Notes: generated from the sequence alone by a model not told the origin. A DNA stretch of 64,000 bases from Lobulomyces angularis (GCA_027604685.1 JADHYX010000007.1:39658-103657); one strand, 5' to 3'. Shown: positions 26,001-41,172, numbered from the stretch's first letter. Translations and numbers: made by a program.

Positions 26001-27866
26001 TCACTACTTTAGTTTCGGAAATATGTCCAAACATATGCTGAGCGGTAAACTGGAAATTATAAGTTTTTTCAGAAAGCATGTTGTATGGAATACTTAAGAA
26101 TCGACTTCCATTTACAAATTTTGTTGATAATATTGATAAAAATGCATTCAATGTAGAATCAGTATTTTCGAATACTGATGATGTAAAATTTATGGATGCA
26201 CTAGTAAAGGTATGCCCTCCTACAAAAAGGTAAATATGAAAGTACATTATTTTTTACCAGCATTTCCTACAGAAGTTAGGTCAAATGTCAAATCATCACA
26301 ATTTCCAACAGAGGACGGCGCCATAAGGTTTAAGTATTGAAATGAAACTGTATCAGGAGCTTTTACTATCCATTCCTCTTCGAAGGAACGTTTAAACTGA
26401 GTTACAGATCCTAATCGAAAGATTCTGTTTTTAGTAAAATTTAAACGAGACCCTGCAGTAATTTGCATTTTTGGTAGAAATAATGATACAAAGGAGTTGA
26501 TTTTAATATTGAAGATTGTTTTGGAAATAAAGTAAGCGGTGCAATCCATTTCAAATTTTGGTCTCCATAATTTTCCTTCAAACGTGGATTCAAAATAATT
26601 CAAACAATAATTTGTTTCAGAATTTAAGATACCAGTTTTATTACTCTGCACTGCAGTAATTGGCGCATCAAATAATAATTTAATTGAATTTCCTGGATCA
26701 ACGAAAGTGGAAGACAATAAAATTGGTGATTTTTCGTAGTACTTTAGCTCTAGTACAAATTTACTTGTAAAAAATATGTCTGAATTTATAGTAATTCCAT
26801 TTTTTTCTCCATAAAATGCTCTGACTATAACGGAGCCGGTTTTTGGATATATTATTGAAGGGCATTCCGCAACGGTTTCAGTAATAGTATTTAGTTTAGT
26901 AAATTGAATTGGATTAGTTTCATATAAACAGTATCCTGTCTCCCCAATCAGAAAATTATTTCCTAAGGAATTTTTTGTATTATTAATATAGTCCTTTAAT
27001 TTCAAAAATTTTACCATATAGAGTTAAAGTATTACTAGAATTTGATGTATAAATTGTAGGATGATACAGGTCGACAGTTGCAGGCCTGTAAACTTTAATT
27101 TCCAATATATTAGTTTGAATAACATTGTTTTGAGAGACTGAAATGAATAATTTTACAGGATCCTTATCAATCAGATACATTTCAGATATAGTGACTGAAA
27201 GAAGTTGTGGTGACAACACTGTGACTAAGGTCTTTGATACAATTGTTTCGTTGATGTACACTGCCATTGCTTCTCCAGTAAAATTTGACCCATATAATCG
27301 AATTACAGCGCTTTGAGAATTGGGAATTATTGCAGGGTATACAGCTGTTAATTTGATTGCACAGGAGGTACCATCACCATCACATAATCCGCAAGTGTCC
27401 ATTATTTTAGTCCCATTAATCTTTGAAATATTTAGAAGACTTATAATATAAAAAAGTACCTTTCCTTTGCAGTCCAAGCAAGTGGTACTATCCCCTCCAC
27501 AAACACCACATAAATCATATGCCTTTCCTGTTCCTTTAATTGTGCAGTCACCACTGCAGTCTCTTTCAAAAGCAATGTCGCTATCAGGACACCCACCATT
27601 GCAATCCCTGTTATCAACAAAGGTGCAGCTTCCACATATAAACTTTTGATGAGGTATATCGCACACATTAGATGCTCGTAAAAATGTGAAATCATCTTAA
27701 AAAAATAAATTTTTAGCAAATATTGGTTGCTTTATTCACGATTACTGTTTTTAAAAGTAGTAACTGAAGTTAAGAAAAATAATCTGAAGTGAAATTTTCT
27801 TTTTGGTAAATTGTAAACGAAAAATAATATTATATAAACACTTAATACTTTAAAATTTACATGCAT
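23018..27866 (-). CDS. Large one-pass surface receptor with Cys-rich, IPT/TIG, REJ-like and GPS domains
   Basis: Polycystin/REJ-type surface protein, probably sensory or adhesive. Start MHVNFKVLSVYIILFFV at 27866 is a signal peptide; a 50-nt intron then joins in frame to NDDFTFLRASNVCDIP. The N-terminus has Cys-rich repeats (CGVCGGDS, CGLCDGDG). Next is an IPT/TIG-like fold (VYPAIIPNSQSAVIRLYG). A long REJ-like region of beta modules fills most exons, including YPLRYLWEIKN and FPAGRYTVKVTILDK. Near the C-terminus a GPS motif is visible: CFWSQPDMKVW, EGCELTY, ICNC. The usual H-L-T/S cleavage triplet is replaced by THWALG. One membrane span follows (TIMIILIILLLISLLLILFY), then an acidic cytoplasmic tail of about 110 residues. 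Total about 1,500 residues. No polycystin channel or 7TM part is present. Confidence 0.78.
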
Positions 27867-28174
27867 CAAAATTTTTCAATTTAATTTTTGGGTTGCATTT
27901 TATTTCAGTAAGAATCACCCAATCAAAATTAACCTTACAAGACAAGAAGTAAAAAAAAATGGTTTCCCTTAACTTTGATAACCTTATCTCTAAAATATTG
28001 TTTTGATTATAATTTTCGAATTTTTTATAATTCAGATATATTAATTATAATATTTTTCCTTTTAAAAAAGTCTCCATGAATTGTAGTATGTGTATTTTTT
28101 TTCTGTGATTGGTTAAAAAAATAATTAACAAAAAAGAAAAATTGTTTTCTGGCTTCTGGGAAAATAAAAATATT
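27867..28174. promoter_or_regulatory. Divergent spacer REJ receptor/RasGEF
   Basis: 308 nt between start codons, A/T-rich, without a convincing ORF. It presumably contains both promoters. Confidence 0.4.
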
Positions 28175-30920
28175 ATGAATGAAATCAAGGTATATACATG
28201 CGTGGTGTATTAGCATTAATTAAAGTTGTTAATGTTAAATTTTTTTAGATTACATTTGATTTACTAATAGCACAATCTACTTCAATTTTAGAGTTTTTGG
28301 ATAATGATGAAAATTCTGCGAAGTTTGGTAATTGTAATTACGTTAATTCTTAATTCAGAGACTTTTTATTTTTTTTCTTAGAATTTTTAGATTTATCCAA
28401 CATCAAAGGCATGTTAGCAGTGTGTCAAACTTGCCTAGACAAAACTAGTGAATTTTTTAATACTGCAAAATTTGAAAAACCTAAACTGGTGAGGCAGCGC
28501 TCATTTAGTAAAAAACATTCCAGTTTTACTGGTGCAGAAATTCCACAACTAAAGTTAAAAAATGATAATTTACCTATGTCTCCTTTATTGTTAATGTACA
28601 TTGATGCATTAAAAGAAATAACAGATAAAACAACAGAAAAGAATGAAAAAATTCAATATGATAAACCAGATTACACTTCTTTAGCTGAAAATAGTGAAAA
28701 AAAAAAGCAAAAAATGGGGAAAATTTTATCTTTAATTCAGTTTTCTGCGTCGTCATTGTCTTTTTTAAGCTTCAAATCGTCGGTTCTAGCATACCGGCTA
28801 TGCATCATTCAACAAGATTTGTTCTGTGATATAACTACTCAAGATTTTCTTTTATATAGGTACATAAATAAAAGTTTTTTTTACTGCAGGCAGTCTAACT
28901 TATTTTAACAGGCCACCTGATAATAAAACTGCATCAATGCAAATCTGGACTGATTTTTTTAATTACTTAACAAGGATGGTGGAGTCAACCATATTGGAAG
29001 ATTTAAGTTTTAATGATAGAGCGGAAAATATAATGCAATGGATACATATCGCAAATAAATTGCTACAAGCCAAAAATGTTCAAACATGCAAAGCAGTTGT
29101 GTGCGCGTTAGGAACACCACCAATTTTAAGATTGAAAAAAACATGGCCGTTAGTTTCTAAGAAAATGCTGGAGCGACTCAGACATATTAATCTTTTACTC
29201 TCAGAACAAGATAACTACAAAAATCTTAGAGCATGGATGGCAGAAAATAAGGATACCCCAGGAATACCATTTTTAGGAATTTTCATTCAAGATCTTACTT
29301 ATCTTCGATGTTTACATGATACGGAGCTGAAAGAAAAGAGAAAAAAAGAAATTTTGGATACTTTTGAGAACTTCAAAAATGGACAGAAGTATACTTACGA
29401 AAAATTTGTAGCTTCAGTAAAGAATATTTCTGGCTTTAATATACCAAAAAACGGACTGGAATATAATAAATTAAAAGGATATTTAGTTAATGCCAAGCAA
29501 ATGGAAAAAGACTCAGTTGGATTATTGGCTCATCATTGGTTGCTTACAAGAAAAAAGTATTCTGAAAAGGAAATTGACGAAATTTCTTCGTCTCGAGAAC
29601 CAAAATCTAAATCCCAAGAAAATTTTTATAAAGTGAATTTCACAAATTATGATGGAATAAACGAATATATCACATTAGATTTGAGTGAAGCCTTTGAATA
29701 TTTAAGTTTAAACAACTTGGATATACCTTCCCAGGACTTTTTAAACAGCTTTAATAACTCAGAAGAATTATATCCGAAAAGTCCAAAAATGTCAAAAAGA
29801 AAACTGACAACTAGTTCTACCATTAAAGGTGTTTTAGGATTTGGCACTGGCATAAATAAAAAAGACCTTTTAAACGAACCCAATGATCCATTAGAACTCC
29901 TTCAATTAAATGAAAACGATGTTAACGACACTGATCAAGAAAGAGGTTTCTCAACTCCTACCTCAACGTCTGAATCTACAGCGACTCAAAGAATAAAAAA
30001 GAAAGCGATTGGAATTGGAATGGGAATGGGAATGACATTAAATCCATTCCATTCGAATTTAAAATCTAACAAAAAGTCTTTCCAGGAATTAGAATTAGTT
30101 GAAGAAAAAAGCTCAGCAAACTTAAATAACAACAGTGAAACGTCGGTTTCACCAGTAAAAGGTATTTCAGAGTCCACATCCACAAATAATATCAAAAATT
30201 ATTTAAAAGCAACGAAATCAACAGTGACCAGACAACTGAAAGAAAAAGAAACTGCAAAAGAAACTAATAATCAAACAAATAACAAAGAAGAAAACTTATC
30301 GATACTACCCAGTATTGTCGATACTAATAAAACGATGCTTCAGCAAACTTTGATATTAAACGAAACATTAAATTTTTACAACCTGAAGAATGACGGTAAC
30401 TTAACAGGCAATCGGGGATCCGAAAATGAAAGTGAAAGTGCCATCCAGAGTGCTAGATCCAGTTTAATTAGTATAAACTCACTGAATTCCTTGAATAGCT
30501 TCAATTTCGTTTTAGAACATTTGATTGATGACGAATTGATGAACTCCAGTAATGATAATGACAATTCTTCAAGTATTTTATAAAAATCAAAAATTAATGA
30601 AAAATATTTTAGCTACATCAGGGCGAGTGGAGAATGGTAAAATTAGATTAAACACATTGTCGAATGTTGATGTGCAGCAACCACCAGTAAATACAGACTT
30701 AAATTCCAATGAAAGCAACGTTGCTTCCGTTGCGGTCTTCATCACCCCAGACAAATTCTATTCTTCTCCTTCAAGTCAAATCTGCCCTTCAGAGAAAGTA
30801 GAAAAGAATTCCTTTAAAAAAATCTTCACTGATTCAAAAAGTAAACTCCATGAACAATTCAAATTGCCCAACTCACCTTCTATCGAAAGGACAAATACAA
30901 CATCTGGCTTCACCAAATGA
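28175..30920 (+). CDS. RasGEF (CDC25-type) domain protein
   Basis: Guanine-nucleotide exchange factor that would activate a Ras/Rap-type GTPase at a membrane. Start MNEIK at 28175 is joined by two short introns to the exon containing GMLAVCQTCLDKTSEFF. The catalytic CDC25 domain spans about residues 170-400: AYRLCIIQQDLFCDIT, then RAENIMQWIHIANKLL, LGTPPILRLKKTWPLV, GIPFLGIFIQDLTYL. No REM/RasGEF_N, SH3 or PH domain is evident before it; the first 150 residues contain a basic, Ser-rich stretch. The long C-terminal half is Ser/Asn/Thr-rich and disordered, with the repeat GIGMGMGM. The ORF seems to stop at 30583, but a 40-nt intron (donor near 30573, acceptor near 30612) joins in frame to TSGRVENGKIRL, ending GFTK at 30920. 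Confidence 0.83.
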
Positions 30921-31025
30921 AGGTGGGATAATTGTAAATAACTGAGGTTAGCAAAACAGAAATGTACTCATGATAAATAAATTTATATATATATACAATC
31001 ATTACTAAGTTAAAACAAAAAGAAC

Positions 31026-33305
<2,280 letters not shown>

Positions 33306-33660
33306 ACAGTTTGAAGGTAAAAAGAATTTGGAAGGAGGTTTTGAAAAATGTTTTAATGTATAAAAAATTGACTGCTCACAAATTTTGAATCGTGGTGATG
33401 TATCAAAAGAAGGTCTTCAAGTGAATAAGTGTTTCAATTGTGTGCAAGAAAGAACGATAATTCATGAAATTTTTCTGTTTTCTGTTTTTCAATAACTGAA
33501 GTTGGTTGTTACAATTTAGTATTGTTGTTTATGATTAATTGCCTGCGTAATTTATTCCATCAAACAAAGGAAGTAGTATTTTTCATCTGAAATTAGGTGA
33601 TGACAATTATGCACATAATTATATTTAAAATTTATACAGGAAGTTGGCAAAGCTACAAAA
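33306..33660. other. Spacer between IQUB and POC1
   Basis: 355 nt lying downstream of IQUB and upstream of POC1, which share a strand. It is less A/T-rich than most spacers. No RNA gene or ORF was recognised; it presumably holds the POC1 promoter. Confidence 0.4.
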
Positions 33661-36600
33661 TTATTTACTAGCAATCACGGTCCCAGTAATAGAGAGATTT
33701 GATACATTAACACTATCTTCCTTTTTACCCAATGAAGGAGGGGTAATAATATTATCAGAACCACCTTTTTTGGATTTTTTTTTCACCTCATCATTCAATC
33801 CATTAAAGCCATTAACATCCTTATGGTTGAACTTTCCCTTCAAATACTTTTCCATATACGGTAAACTACTGAAATGCTTTTTGGCCGCAATATGTCGTTG
33901 CTGACACCTTCTTACAAATTCATCTGTATAAACACTTTCAGGATCTTCCTGCATCTCATGGTTACTGGCTTCACTAACTGTCAGCAATATTACATTCCAA
34001 GGTGAAAGTTCCAGTTTTGGGTTCCACCTTGTCAAGACTAGTTCTTCAATTTTTTTTGATCCACTTACTGCACTTTGACGATTCCAAATTGTGTCCACTA
34101 AATATCGTATATCACTTTCTTGTAAAAGTGAAATAGCGTTGTAGCTTTGCTTTCCTTGTTCACTTTCTCCATTTTCTTTCGAAAATTTATCTTCGGGATC
34201 GTTTTGTGATTTTGCTACCTCTTGTCCTCTTGCCATTTTTAGCATCTCAACATAACTTCATAATAGGTTTTTAGTTTTTTTAATGCACAATAAAATGCTT
34301 ACCAAGAATCATCTTTACGCTGATTTGCTATATTCTCTTTCATAGTGCAAAGTTTACATCTGCCTAAATGCCTCATGGTTGTTGACAAGTAAAATTCAGT
34401 TGACGCTAAATATTTTGTACATCCTCTGCAATAATATACCGATTGTTCTCTTTTCCAAGACTGTCCTGCATCAGGAAACTGTAAAGATTTTAGATCAGAT
34501 TAACTTTTTACTAATGGTGATAAACCTTTTGATGGGCCTTTGACTCTGGATTAAACTCAGGTGTTTGAATAAATTGCAAAAATAGATTACTAATCCTCCT
34601 TCGAAGGCCTTTAATTTTAAGGTAGTTAATTTATATTTCACTTAAAGAGTTTTGATACCTTCCAGTGATTTTGCTTCCCTTCCTCTACTAACCAAATCTC
34701 CTTCCCGATCAATTAATTCTACAATATCTCGCGTAAGATTGCAATCAAATTCCTAGTTAAGAGTGAGTTTAAAAATTAGTAAAAATAGTATGCATACCTT
34801 TACTGTATATTTAACATGTAATAATATTTGCAACCTTTCATCCACACTAAGCAAAGGAATATTTAAAGCATGATATAAGTCTCTTAATTCTCTAGCTCTG
34901 ATGGTATTAGGAGTATCTACGGAACAGAATCCTCCGAGTTTAGAATGTACTGCCCATTTTTTTGGTGAAGACATTTTATCTAATAAGTTAACTATAGATA
35001 GCTCTTTGTTTTCTTCATTTGCAGTAATTTTCAATCTGTCAATTTTTTGAATTAAACTAGCTTCTTGGTCTAATAAATCAGCTAATGCAGTTAATCTTGC
35101 TGGTTCTGAAAAATTTGCATTATTTATTTTTTGCGTTTCTTGTATTCGCCAATCTAAAATTCGTTAATTATTTATTTCTTATCTAAAACTAAATTATACT
35201 TTCTAATCCATTATACAGTATTTCAAAGTCTTTGGAAGTTTTTGGGTGAAGCCTACTCTCAATTTCCTTATTTCTTCTTTTTTCTGCTAATTGTTTTCTC
35301 CTCTTTTCTTTCTGTATGTTTTAAGGTTAATAGTGTGAAATTATAAATATTTACAGCAGCTAATGCCATTCCCCTAATTCTCTTTTCCTTCCTTTTTTTT
35401 TCCACAATTCTACATGCTATACACCTTCTTATAAAGCACTGAATTCTAATAACTGTTTTTTCAATAAAGGCATGGAAATCATCAGCTGTAACATATTTTG
35501 AGGGAGTTAATTCATAATCAGTTTCCGTAGAAACGTAAACTCCTGGTTTAGTCTAAATTTGTTTAAATCTTGAATTTTTAGTATGCTATACCATTTGAGT
35601 ACTGGATTCCACTGTAGCCTGTGATATACGATTCCTAGTAAATTTTGTTTGAGTATCTCTATGATTTTTTGGTGCTGCCGCCTTTTTTATGAAAAAATTC
35701 AGTTTTAGTATTATTATTGTTCATATACCATAGCCTTTTTTTCCTGGGCAGTTGTTGTTTGAGTTGTACTATGAAAGTATTCTACTTTGGTTTCCTTGTG
35801 TCTATATCCTCCCATATATAATTTTCTATGCCAAGTATTCAGATTCGAAGATATTAAACCACTTTTAAATTCTTCACCTTCCACAGATTTATCTATATCA
35901 GTCAGAAACTTTTAAAGGCAAATTGTAAAATATTCAGATAATTACCAAATTCCACAAATTTACTATCGTTTGTACTTTTCTCACCACCTTCAGCCTTTGT
36001 CTGTAGATCTTCATCAAAATTTTCAAAATTAATAGTAATTTCATCCTTTGGCTGGGAAGCTTGAACTTCAACGTCTATAAATTGCTCAATATTATTTTGC
36101 ATTTCCGGCATATGAATTATTTCATTGGCTTCAACATTGATGTGGTTGCTATCTCTGCTTTCTTTTTGATCTTCAGATTCAAATTCACCACCATAGCCGG
36201 CATCATTCGATTGTATATTCATGAGAACCTGACTGTTTTCCTCTTCCACAAATTCAACTTCAGTGCTATTTGCAACTTCAACTACGTTTTTATATTCTAA
36301 ATGTAAAAAATAAATTTCATTTTTACATTTATACATTTTAATTGTAATTCAGTATCAGCAGTAGTTGGATGTGAATTTAATTCAAATTGCTGAATTTCTG
36401 CTTTTGTTTCTACTTGTATGATTTCGCTGTTATCTAAAATTTGTACGTTTTCTTTTGATTCATTTTTGACTTCCGAATTTCTTATACTTAAGTCTAAGTG
36501 GTCATTATTTGCTATACCAGCAATTTCTGCCGCTTTACTGTCATCTGAAGATTTTGAAGTGTTTGAGTGGGCAGTAAGAGGTTTGGAATCTCTTGAACCT

Positions 36601-36707
36601 TCATGGTCATCTGCAGTTTGGGGCTTCGATGTTTCAGACTCCAGATTTTTTATTAATTGTTCGTCTTGAATTGATGCATTTTTAAAATCTTCTTCATTAT
36701 TGCTCAT
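33661..36707 (-). CDS. IQUB: IQUB-like flagellar protein (IQ motif)
   Basis: IQUB is an axonemal protein linked to radial spokes and flagellar beating. The start MSNNEEDFKNASIQ at 36707 opens about 270 acidic disordered residues. Then come conserved blocks: YMGGYRHKETKVEYFHSTTQT, STQMTKPGVYVSTETDYELT, an IQ helix (IEKTVIRIQCFIRRCIACRI), LHPKTSKDFEILYNGLE, TIRARELRDLYHALNI and VDERLQILLHVKYTVKEFDC. Also conserved are IVELIDREGDLVSRG and LEGLRRRISNLFLQFI. A four-Cys zinc-like segment follows (YYCRGCTKYL, GRCKLC), then WNPKLELSPWNVILLT. These align in order with vertebrate IQUB. The N-terminal ubiquitin-like domain of the vertebrate protein is not visible. Length about 850 residues. Confidence 0.88.
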
Positions 36708-37378
36708 CTTTACACTTTTAACTGTTCATAAATTTTTTGACGCGTAAAAATTTTATGAATTTGAGTAAAGGATATTTACCAGCGACTTAAAAAGAAATCA
36801 ACTGCCAATGGTAAATAAAAACTTAATATTTAATCAATATAATGAGAAACATCATTGATTAGGGAGCTGCACATTTGACCCATTACACGAATGGGTACTA
36901 GTTACGATAAAATAACATTTTTGTGTCCACTATTGTTAATCCTAAAAGTGAATTAATGAGTGTACTTTCCTCAGTTACTATTCACTAAAACCTTCGATTA
37001 TTGCTGCACATTCACTAAAAGTTGAGTAAATAAGAAAAAAATAAAACTTTTGGCCAATTCAACTATTACTTAGATAATAATTTCACAATTTTTCATTAAT
37101 TGGTAAGTTAATTACAAAAAAAAATTTTGTGCAGATTGAAACACTCAGTTGAAGTTGTTATAAAATTAAGTCCAGTATTAACATTAACACTCAGTTTTCA
37201 TATAAGCCAATATTATATGTTAACATTTAAGAAAATAGGAAGCAAAGTTCATAAAAAGAAAAATAGAAAAATAAAGTCTGTTCATTAAAGTATTTTGTGT
37301 GTTACAATCAAATTAGAGCATATCCTACATCAAAAAAAACCACTCAACAAAAAGCTTAATATTAAAAAACGAACCATA
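36708..37378. promoter_or_regulatory. Divergent intergenic region IQUB/PP2A-B
   Basis: 671 nt without a convincing ORF. The word TTCACTAAAA occurs twice about 35 nt apart, near 36.98 and 37.01 kb. It probably contains both promoters; one may be for a flagellar gene (RFX-type boxes were not recognised). Confidence 0.4.
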
Positions 37379-39179
37379 ATGGGAGATGCTGATAATGGTT
37401 GGAAATTTGCACAATGTTTTGGAGATAAAGGTGAAGTTGAAGAAGTTACAGAAGGTATGGCTTATAATATTTTTAAATTTTATATGATCTTCTTTTATTT
37501 GTCGTTTTTCCTTTGACAATTATATCCTGAATTTTATTTTTTTTTACTATAAATATCTTTTTATTTTTTAATCTAAAATTATAAATTTTTGTTTTACTTT
37601 CTATACAAAGCTGACATAATTTCTGCCGTCGAATTTGACGAAACTGGTGATTATCTTGCAACTGGAGATAAAGGTGGCCGAGTAGTGTTATTCGAAAGAA
37701 ATGAAGGTGTACGTATACTTCATGGAAACAATTTTTTTAATGAGAACATTTTATTTTCTAAAAATTTTATTTTTTTTGATACCTTTTTCTTTCGCTTAAC
37801 CTTTCATTTAGAAAAAAAGTTGCGAATATAAGTTTTATACAGAATTTCAATCACATGAACCCGAATTCGATTACCTAAAAAGTTTAGAAATTGAAGAAAA
37901 AATCAATAAAATTCGATGGTGCAAACGCCAAAACGCTGCTCATTTTTTGCTTTCAACAAATGGTAAAGTTGAAGAAAAATTTTTTAGTTTATGTTGTATT
38001 TTTGTAGATAAAACAATCAAACTTTGGAAAGTATTTGAAAAATCAATAAAAGTTGTTTCGGAGAATAATTTTCCACCAGATCAGCAACCTATAAAAACTA
38101 GCTTTACCGGAAAGTTAAGATTACCGAAGTTAGTTCATCAAGATTCAATGATTGCTGCAGTACCAAGGAAAATATACCAAAATGCTCATGCTTATCATAT
38201 TAATTCTATATCTGTTAATTCAGACGCCGAAACGTACCTTTCAGCAGATGATTTAAGAGTTAATCTTTGGAATTTGAATATTTCAGACCAGAGTTTTAGT
38301 ATTGATTATATGATTTCAGTAAAATTTTTATTTGTTATTTAGACATTGTGGATATCAAGCCTGTTAACATGGAAGAATTAACTGAGGTTATAACTGCTGC
38401 AGAGTTTCATCCACAGCAATGTAACGTATTTGCTTACAGTAGTAGTAGAGGAACAATAAAGTTGAACGACATGAGAATGAATGCCTTGTGCGATGCTCAC
38501 TCGAAAGGTGTGTACTACGTTAAATTTTACTATAGTAACGTCTTTTTGCTATTTAGTTTTTGAGGAGGAAGAGGATCCCCAAAACAAATCATTTTTTTCA
38601 GAAATTATTTCTTCTATATCTGATTTAAAATTTAGCAAAGACGGGCGGTACATTTTATCTAGGGATTATCTCACATTAAAGATATGGGATATTAATATGG
38701 AAAGTAAACCTATCCAGACTATTCCCATTCATGAGCATTTGAGAACAAAACTATGTGATTTGTATGAAAACGATTGTATTTTTGATAAATTCGAATGTAC
38801 CTTCAGCGGCACTGGAAGGTAAGAAAGAATTATTTTTTTGAACTTTTACAATATTTAACTTAAAATGTTTAATATATTGAAAAGTCATGTTTTAACTGCA
38901 TCATATAACAACTACTTTCATATTTGGGATGTTGCTACCAGACAAGATGTTATATTGCAAGCTGACAAAAGTGCCTTTAAGGCTAAACGAGTTGGAAGCT
39001 CAAAAAACAAAGTCCAAGGGAATAATAATAGAAAACTGAATAAAAAAGAGGAATATGCCAACTTAGATTCTTTAGATTTTCACAAAAAAATTTTACATGC
39101 ATCTTGGCATCCAAGAGAAAATACTATCGCTCTAGCTGCAACAAATAATTTGTTTTTATTCAATCAAAGTGCTATTTAA
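37379..39179 (+). CDS. CDC55: Protein phosphatase 2A regulatory B subunit (PR55/Cdc55)
   Basis: Targets and gives specificity to the PP2A holoenzyme in mitosis and signalling. Start [20 protein letters not shown] at 37379 equals the B55 N-terminus. Seven-bladed WD40 propeller: [81 protein letters not shown], then [68 protein letters not shown], and [14 protein letters not shown]. It ends [13 protein letters not shown] at 39179. Length about 450 residues, as in the family. A Lys/Asn-rich surface insert is present near blade 6-7 ([18 protein letters not shown]). Around eight short introns. Confidence 0.95.
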
Positions 39180-39699
39180 TGCAACCAATTATTAATTTCT
39201 TTTTATTTAAATTTTTAAAAAATTGTAAAAAAATTTTCAGTTTTTTTTTTTTTTTTTTTTTCGATTTTATTATTATTTTTAGGGAAGGTGTGGTTTCAAT
39301 ACTTTTATTTTTTTTTAATTTCTACTCTTTTTTTCTTTTTTTTTCAATAAACTGTTTTATTACTTTCTTTTTGTTAATTAAACGAACTTATAACATTCTT
39401 ACTCTGACATTATCATTTTGTGTCATTAAAGACATCAGGAGCTTATATAGACAATTATCCTATAGAATAAGGAAAATTAAATTATAAATATCGTTTAGAA
39501 TCAGCCAAATTTTTTCAAGTTTTCTTAACAAAAACAAGGCACAATTTGTTAACTTGTAAACATTATCCAAAACTTAATATTTCAAAAATGCAAGTAATAC
39601 TAAGTTTTAATTTTTTTAATAAAAAAGTACATTCTTAGGTAAAAGTTCCAAGTAAATTATTATTAAGAAAAAAAAAAAAAAAAAAAATATTTATATTTA
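39180..39699. other. Tandem spacer PP2A-B/COQ5 with T-run
   Basis: 520 nt, mostly T and A tracts, with a T-run of about 20 near 39.24 kb. The 102-codon frame at 39179-39487 is Phe-rich from poly-T and is not a gene. Confidence 0.6.
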
Positions 39700-40872
39700 A
39701 TGAATTTTGTTAAAAAAAATCAAAGATGGTTTTCAAATTTTGGTGCTAATTTACACAAATTGAGAAATGAAACTGAAACTACTCATTTTGGCTTTAAAAC
39801 TATTCCCAAAGAAGACAAGGAAAAGGTGATTAATTTTTTTTTTTAAATTTTACAGAAAACATGAAAAGATGGTTAAAAGTGTTTTTGGTAACGTTGCTTC
39901 AAAATATGATGTAATGAATGACGCAATGAGTCTGGGTAATTATATTCTAACAATTTAATTTTTTATTTATTTATTTTTTCTTTTATACAGGAATTCACAG
40001 AGTTTGGAAAGATCATTTAATTAGAACTATTGCTCCAACTGAAACCACTTCTCTCCTTGATGTTGCAGGAGGAACAGGTGGAAAATTTGGCAAAAAATAT
40101 CAATTAATTTCAGAAATTTTTTTTTTTTTTAAGGCGACATTTCATTTAGATTTTTAGATTATTTAAAGAACGTTTATAAAAACAATACAAAAGCAAAAGT
40201 TACTGTCGTAGATATTAATTCTGCTATGTTGGAAGTTGGAAAGCAGAAAAGTGAAGCTGCAGGATATGCAAAATGTAAAAAAATTTAAATCCTTGTTAAA
40301 TTTAAATGTTTATAGCTTGCCAAATCGATTTTCAAGAGGGCAATGCGGAGCATTTGATAAATATTCCATCTGATTCATTTGACTGTTATACAATAGCTTT
40401 TGGTATCAGAAATTGGTACTATTTTTTTTTATAATTTACATGTTAAAAAAAAAAATTTTTTTTTTAGTACCAATATAGACAAGGTTATCCAGGAAGCCTT
40501 TAGAGTACTAAAGAAAGGTGGAAGATTTACTGTTTTAGAATTTTCTCAAGTGAACAACCAGATGTTGAGATTGTAAATAAAAAAGTATTTTTACAAACTA
40601 ATTTGTTGCAGATTATACGATCAGTATAGCTTCAATGCTATACCTACCTTAGGTGAAATAATTGCTTCTGATCGTGCTTCATATCAATATCTAGTGGAAT
40701 CAATAAGAAAATTTCCCATACAACCTGAATTCGCTAAATTAATAAAAGATAATGGCTTTACGTTGATAGGAAAGGGTATGTCGATGTTTTTTAATTTTAA
40801 TTAAATATTTTTAAAGGTTGGGAAGATTTGACTTTTGGCATCGCGGCTATTCACACCGGATGGAAGGTCTAA
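39700..40872 (+). CDS. COQ5: Ubiquinone biosynthesis C-methyltransferase COQ5 (mitochondrial)
   Basis: SAM-dependent methyltransferase acting on the benzoquinone ring during ubiquinone synthesis in the mitochondrial matrix. Start [15 protein letters not shown] at 39700 resembles a basic mitochondrial presequence. Motifs: [48 protein letters not shown] motif [11 protein letters not shown], then [69 protein letters not shown] and [18 protein letters not shown]. It ends [11 protein letters not shown] at 40872. About 300 residues with seven short introns. Implies aerobic mitochondria that make ubiquinone. Confidence 0.95.
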
Positions 40873-41172
40873 AATCAAACTTTAAAAATTGAGCATTACA
40901 AAAGTTATTATTTATTTTCATAAAAAAAAACAAAAAAAATTACTGTAATTAAAAATTTTAATTACATTACAAAATTAATGTATAATTGGTTAATAATAAA
41001 AATAAAAAATAGTCTTTTTCTTCATTATTAATTTTTTTTTAAAAAAAACCAAAAATAGTCCTAATTAGTCTTAATGCATTAGGTATTGGTGAATGTTAGA
41101 TTAATAAATTTAAAATCTAAATAAAGTTTCAAGTTTTTCAACTGAAAAATAAAAAGAGAAGCTTAGAATGAA
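40873..41172. other. Convergent spacer COQ5/vezatin
   Basis: 300 nt of A/T runs between the two 3' ends. No gene or structure was recognised. Confidence 0.5.

Noticed and set aside
27441..27719. 92-codon minus ORF with a hydrophobic stretch inside the receptor gene
   Set aside because: It overlaps the exon carrying the CGVCGGDS Cys repeats in the real frame and is a shadow of it.
38481..38822. Separate 113-codon gene inside the PP2A B region
   Set aside because: Its [16 protein letters not shown] sequence is the continuation of the same WD40 propeller across an intron, not a new gene.
39179..39487. 102-codon plus-strand ORF after the PP2A B subunit
   Set aside because: It is Phe/Leu-rich because it reads through poly-T runs; no motif, no intron structure.
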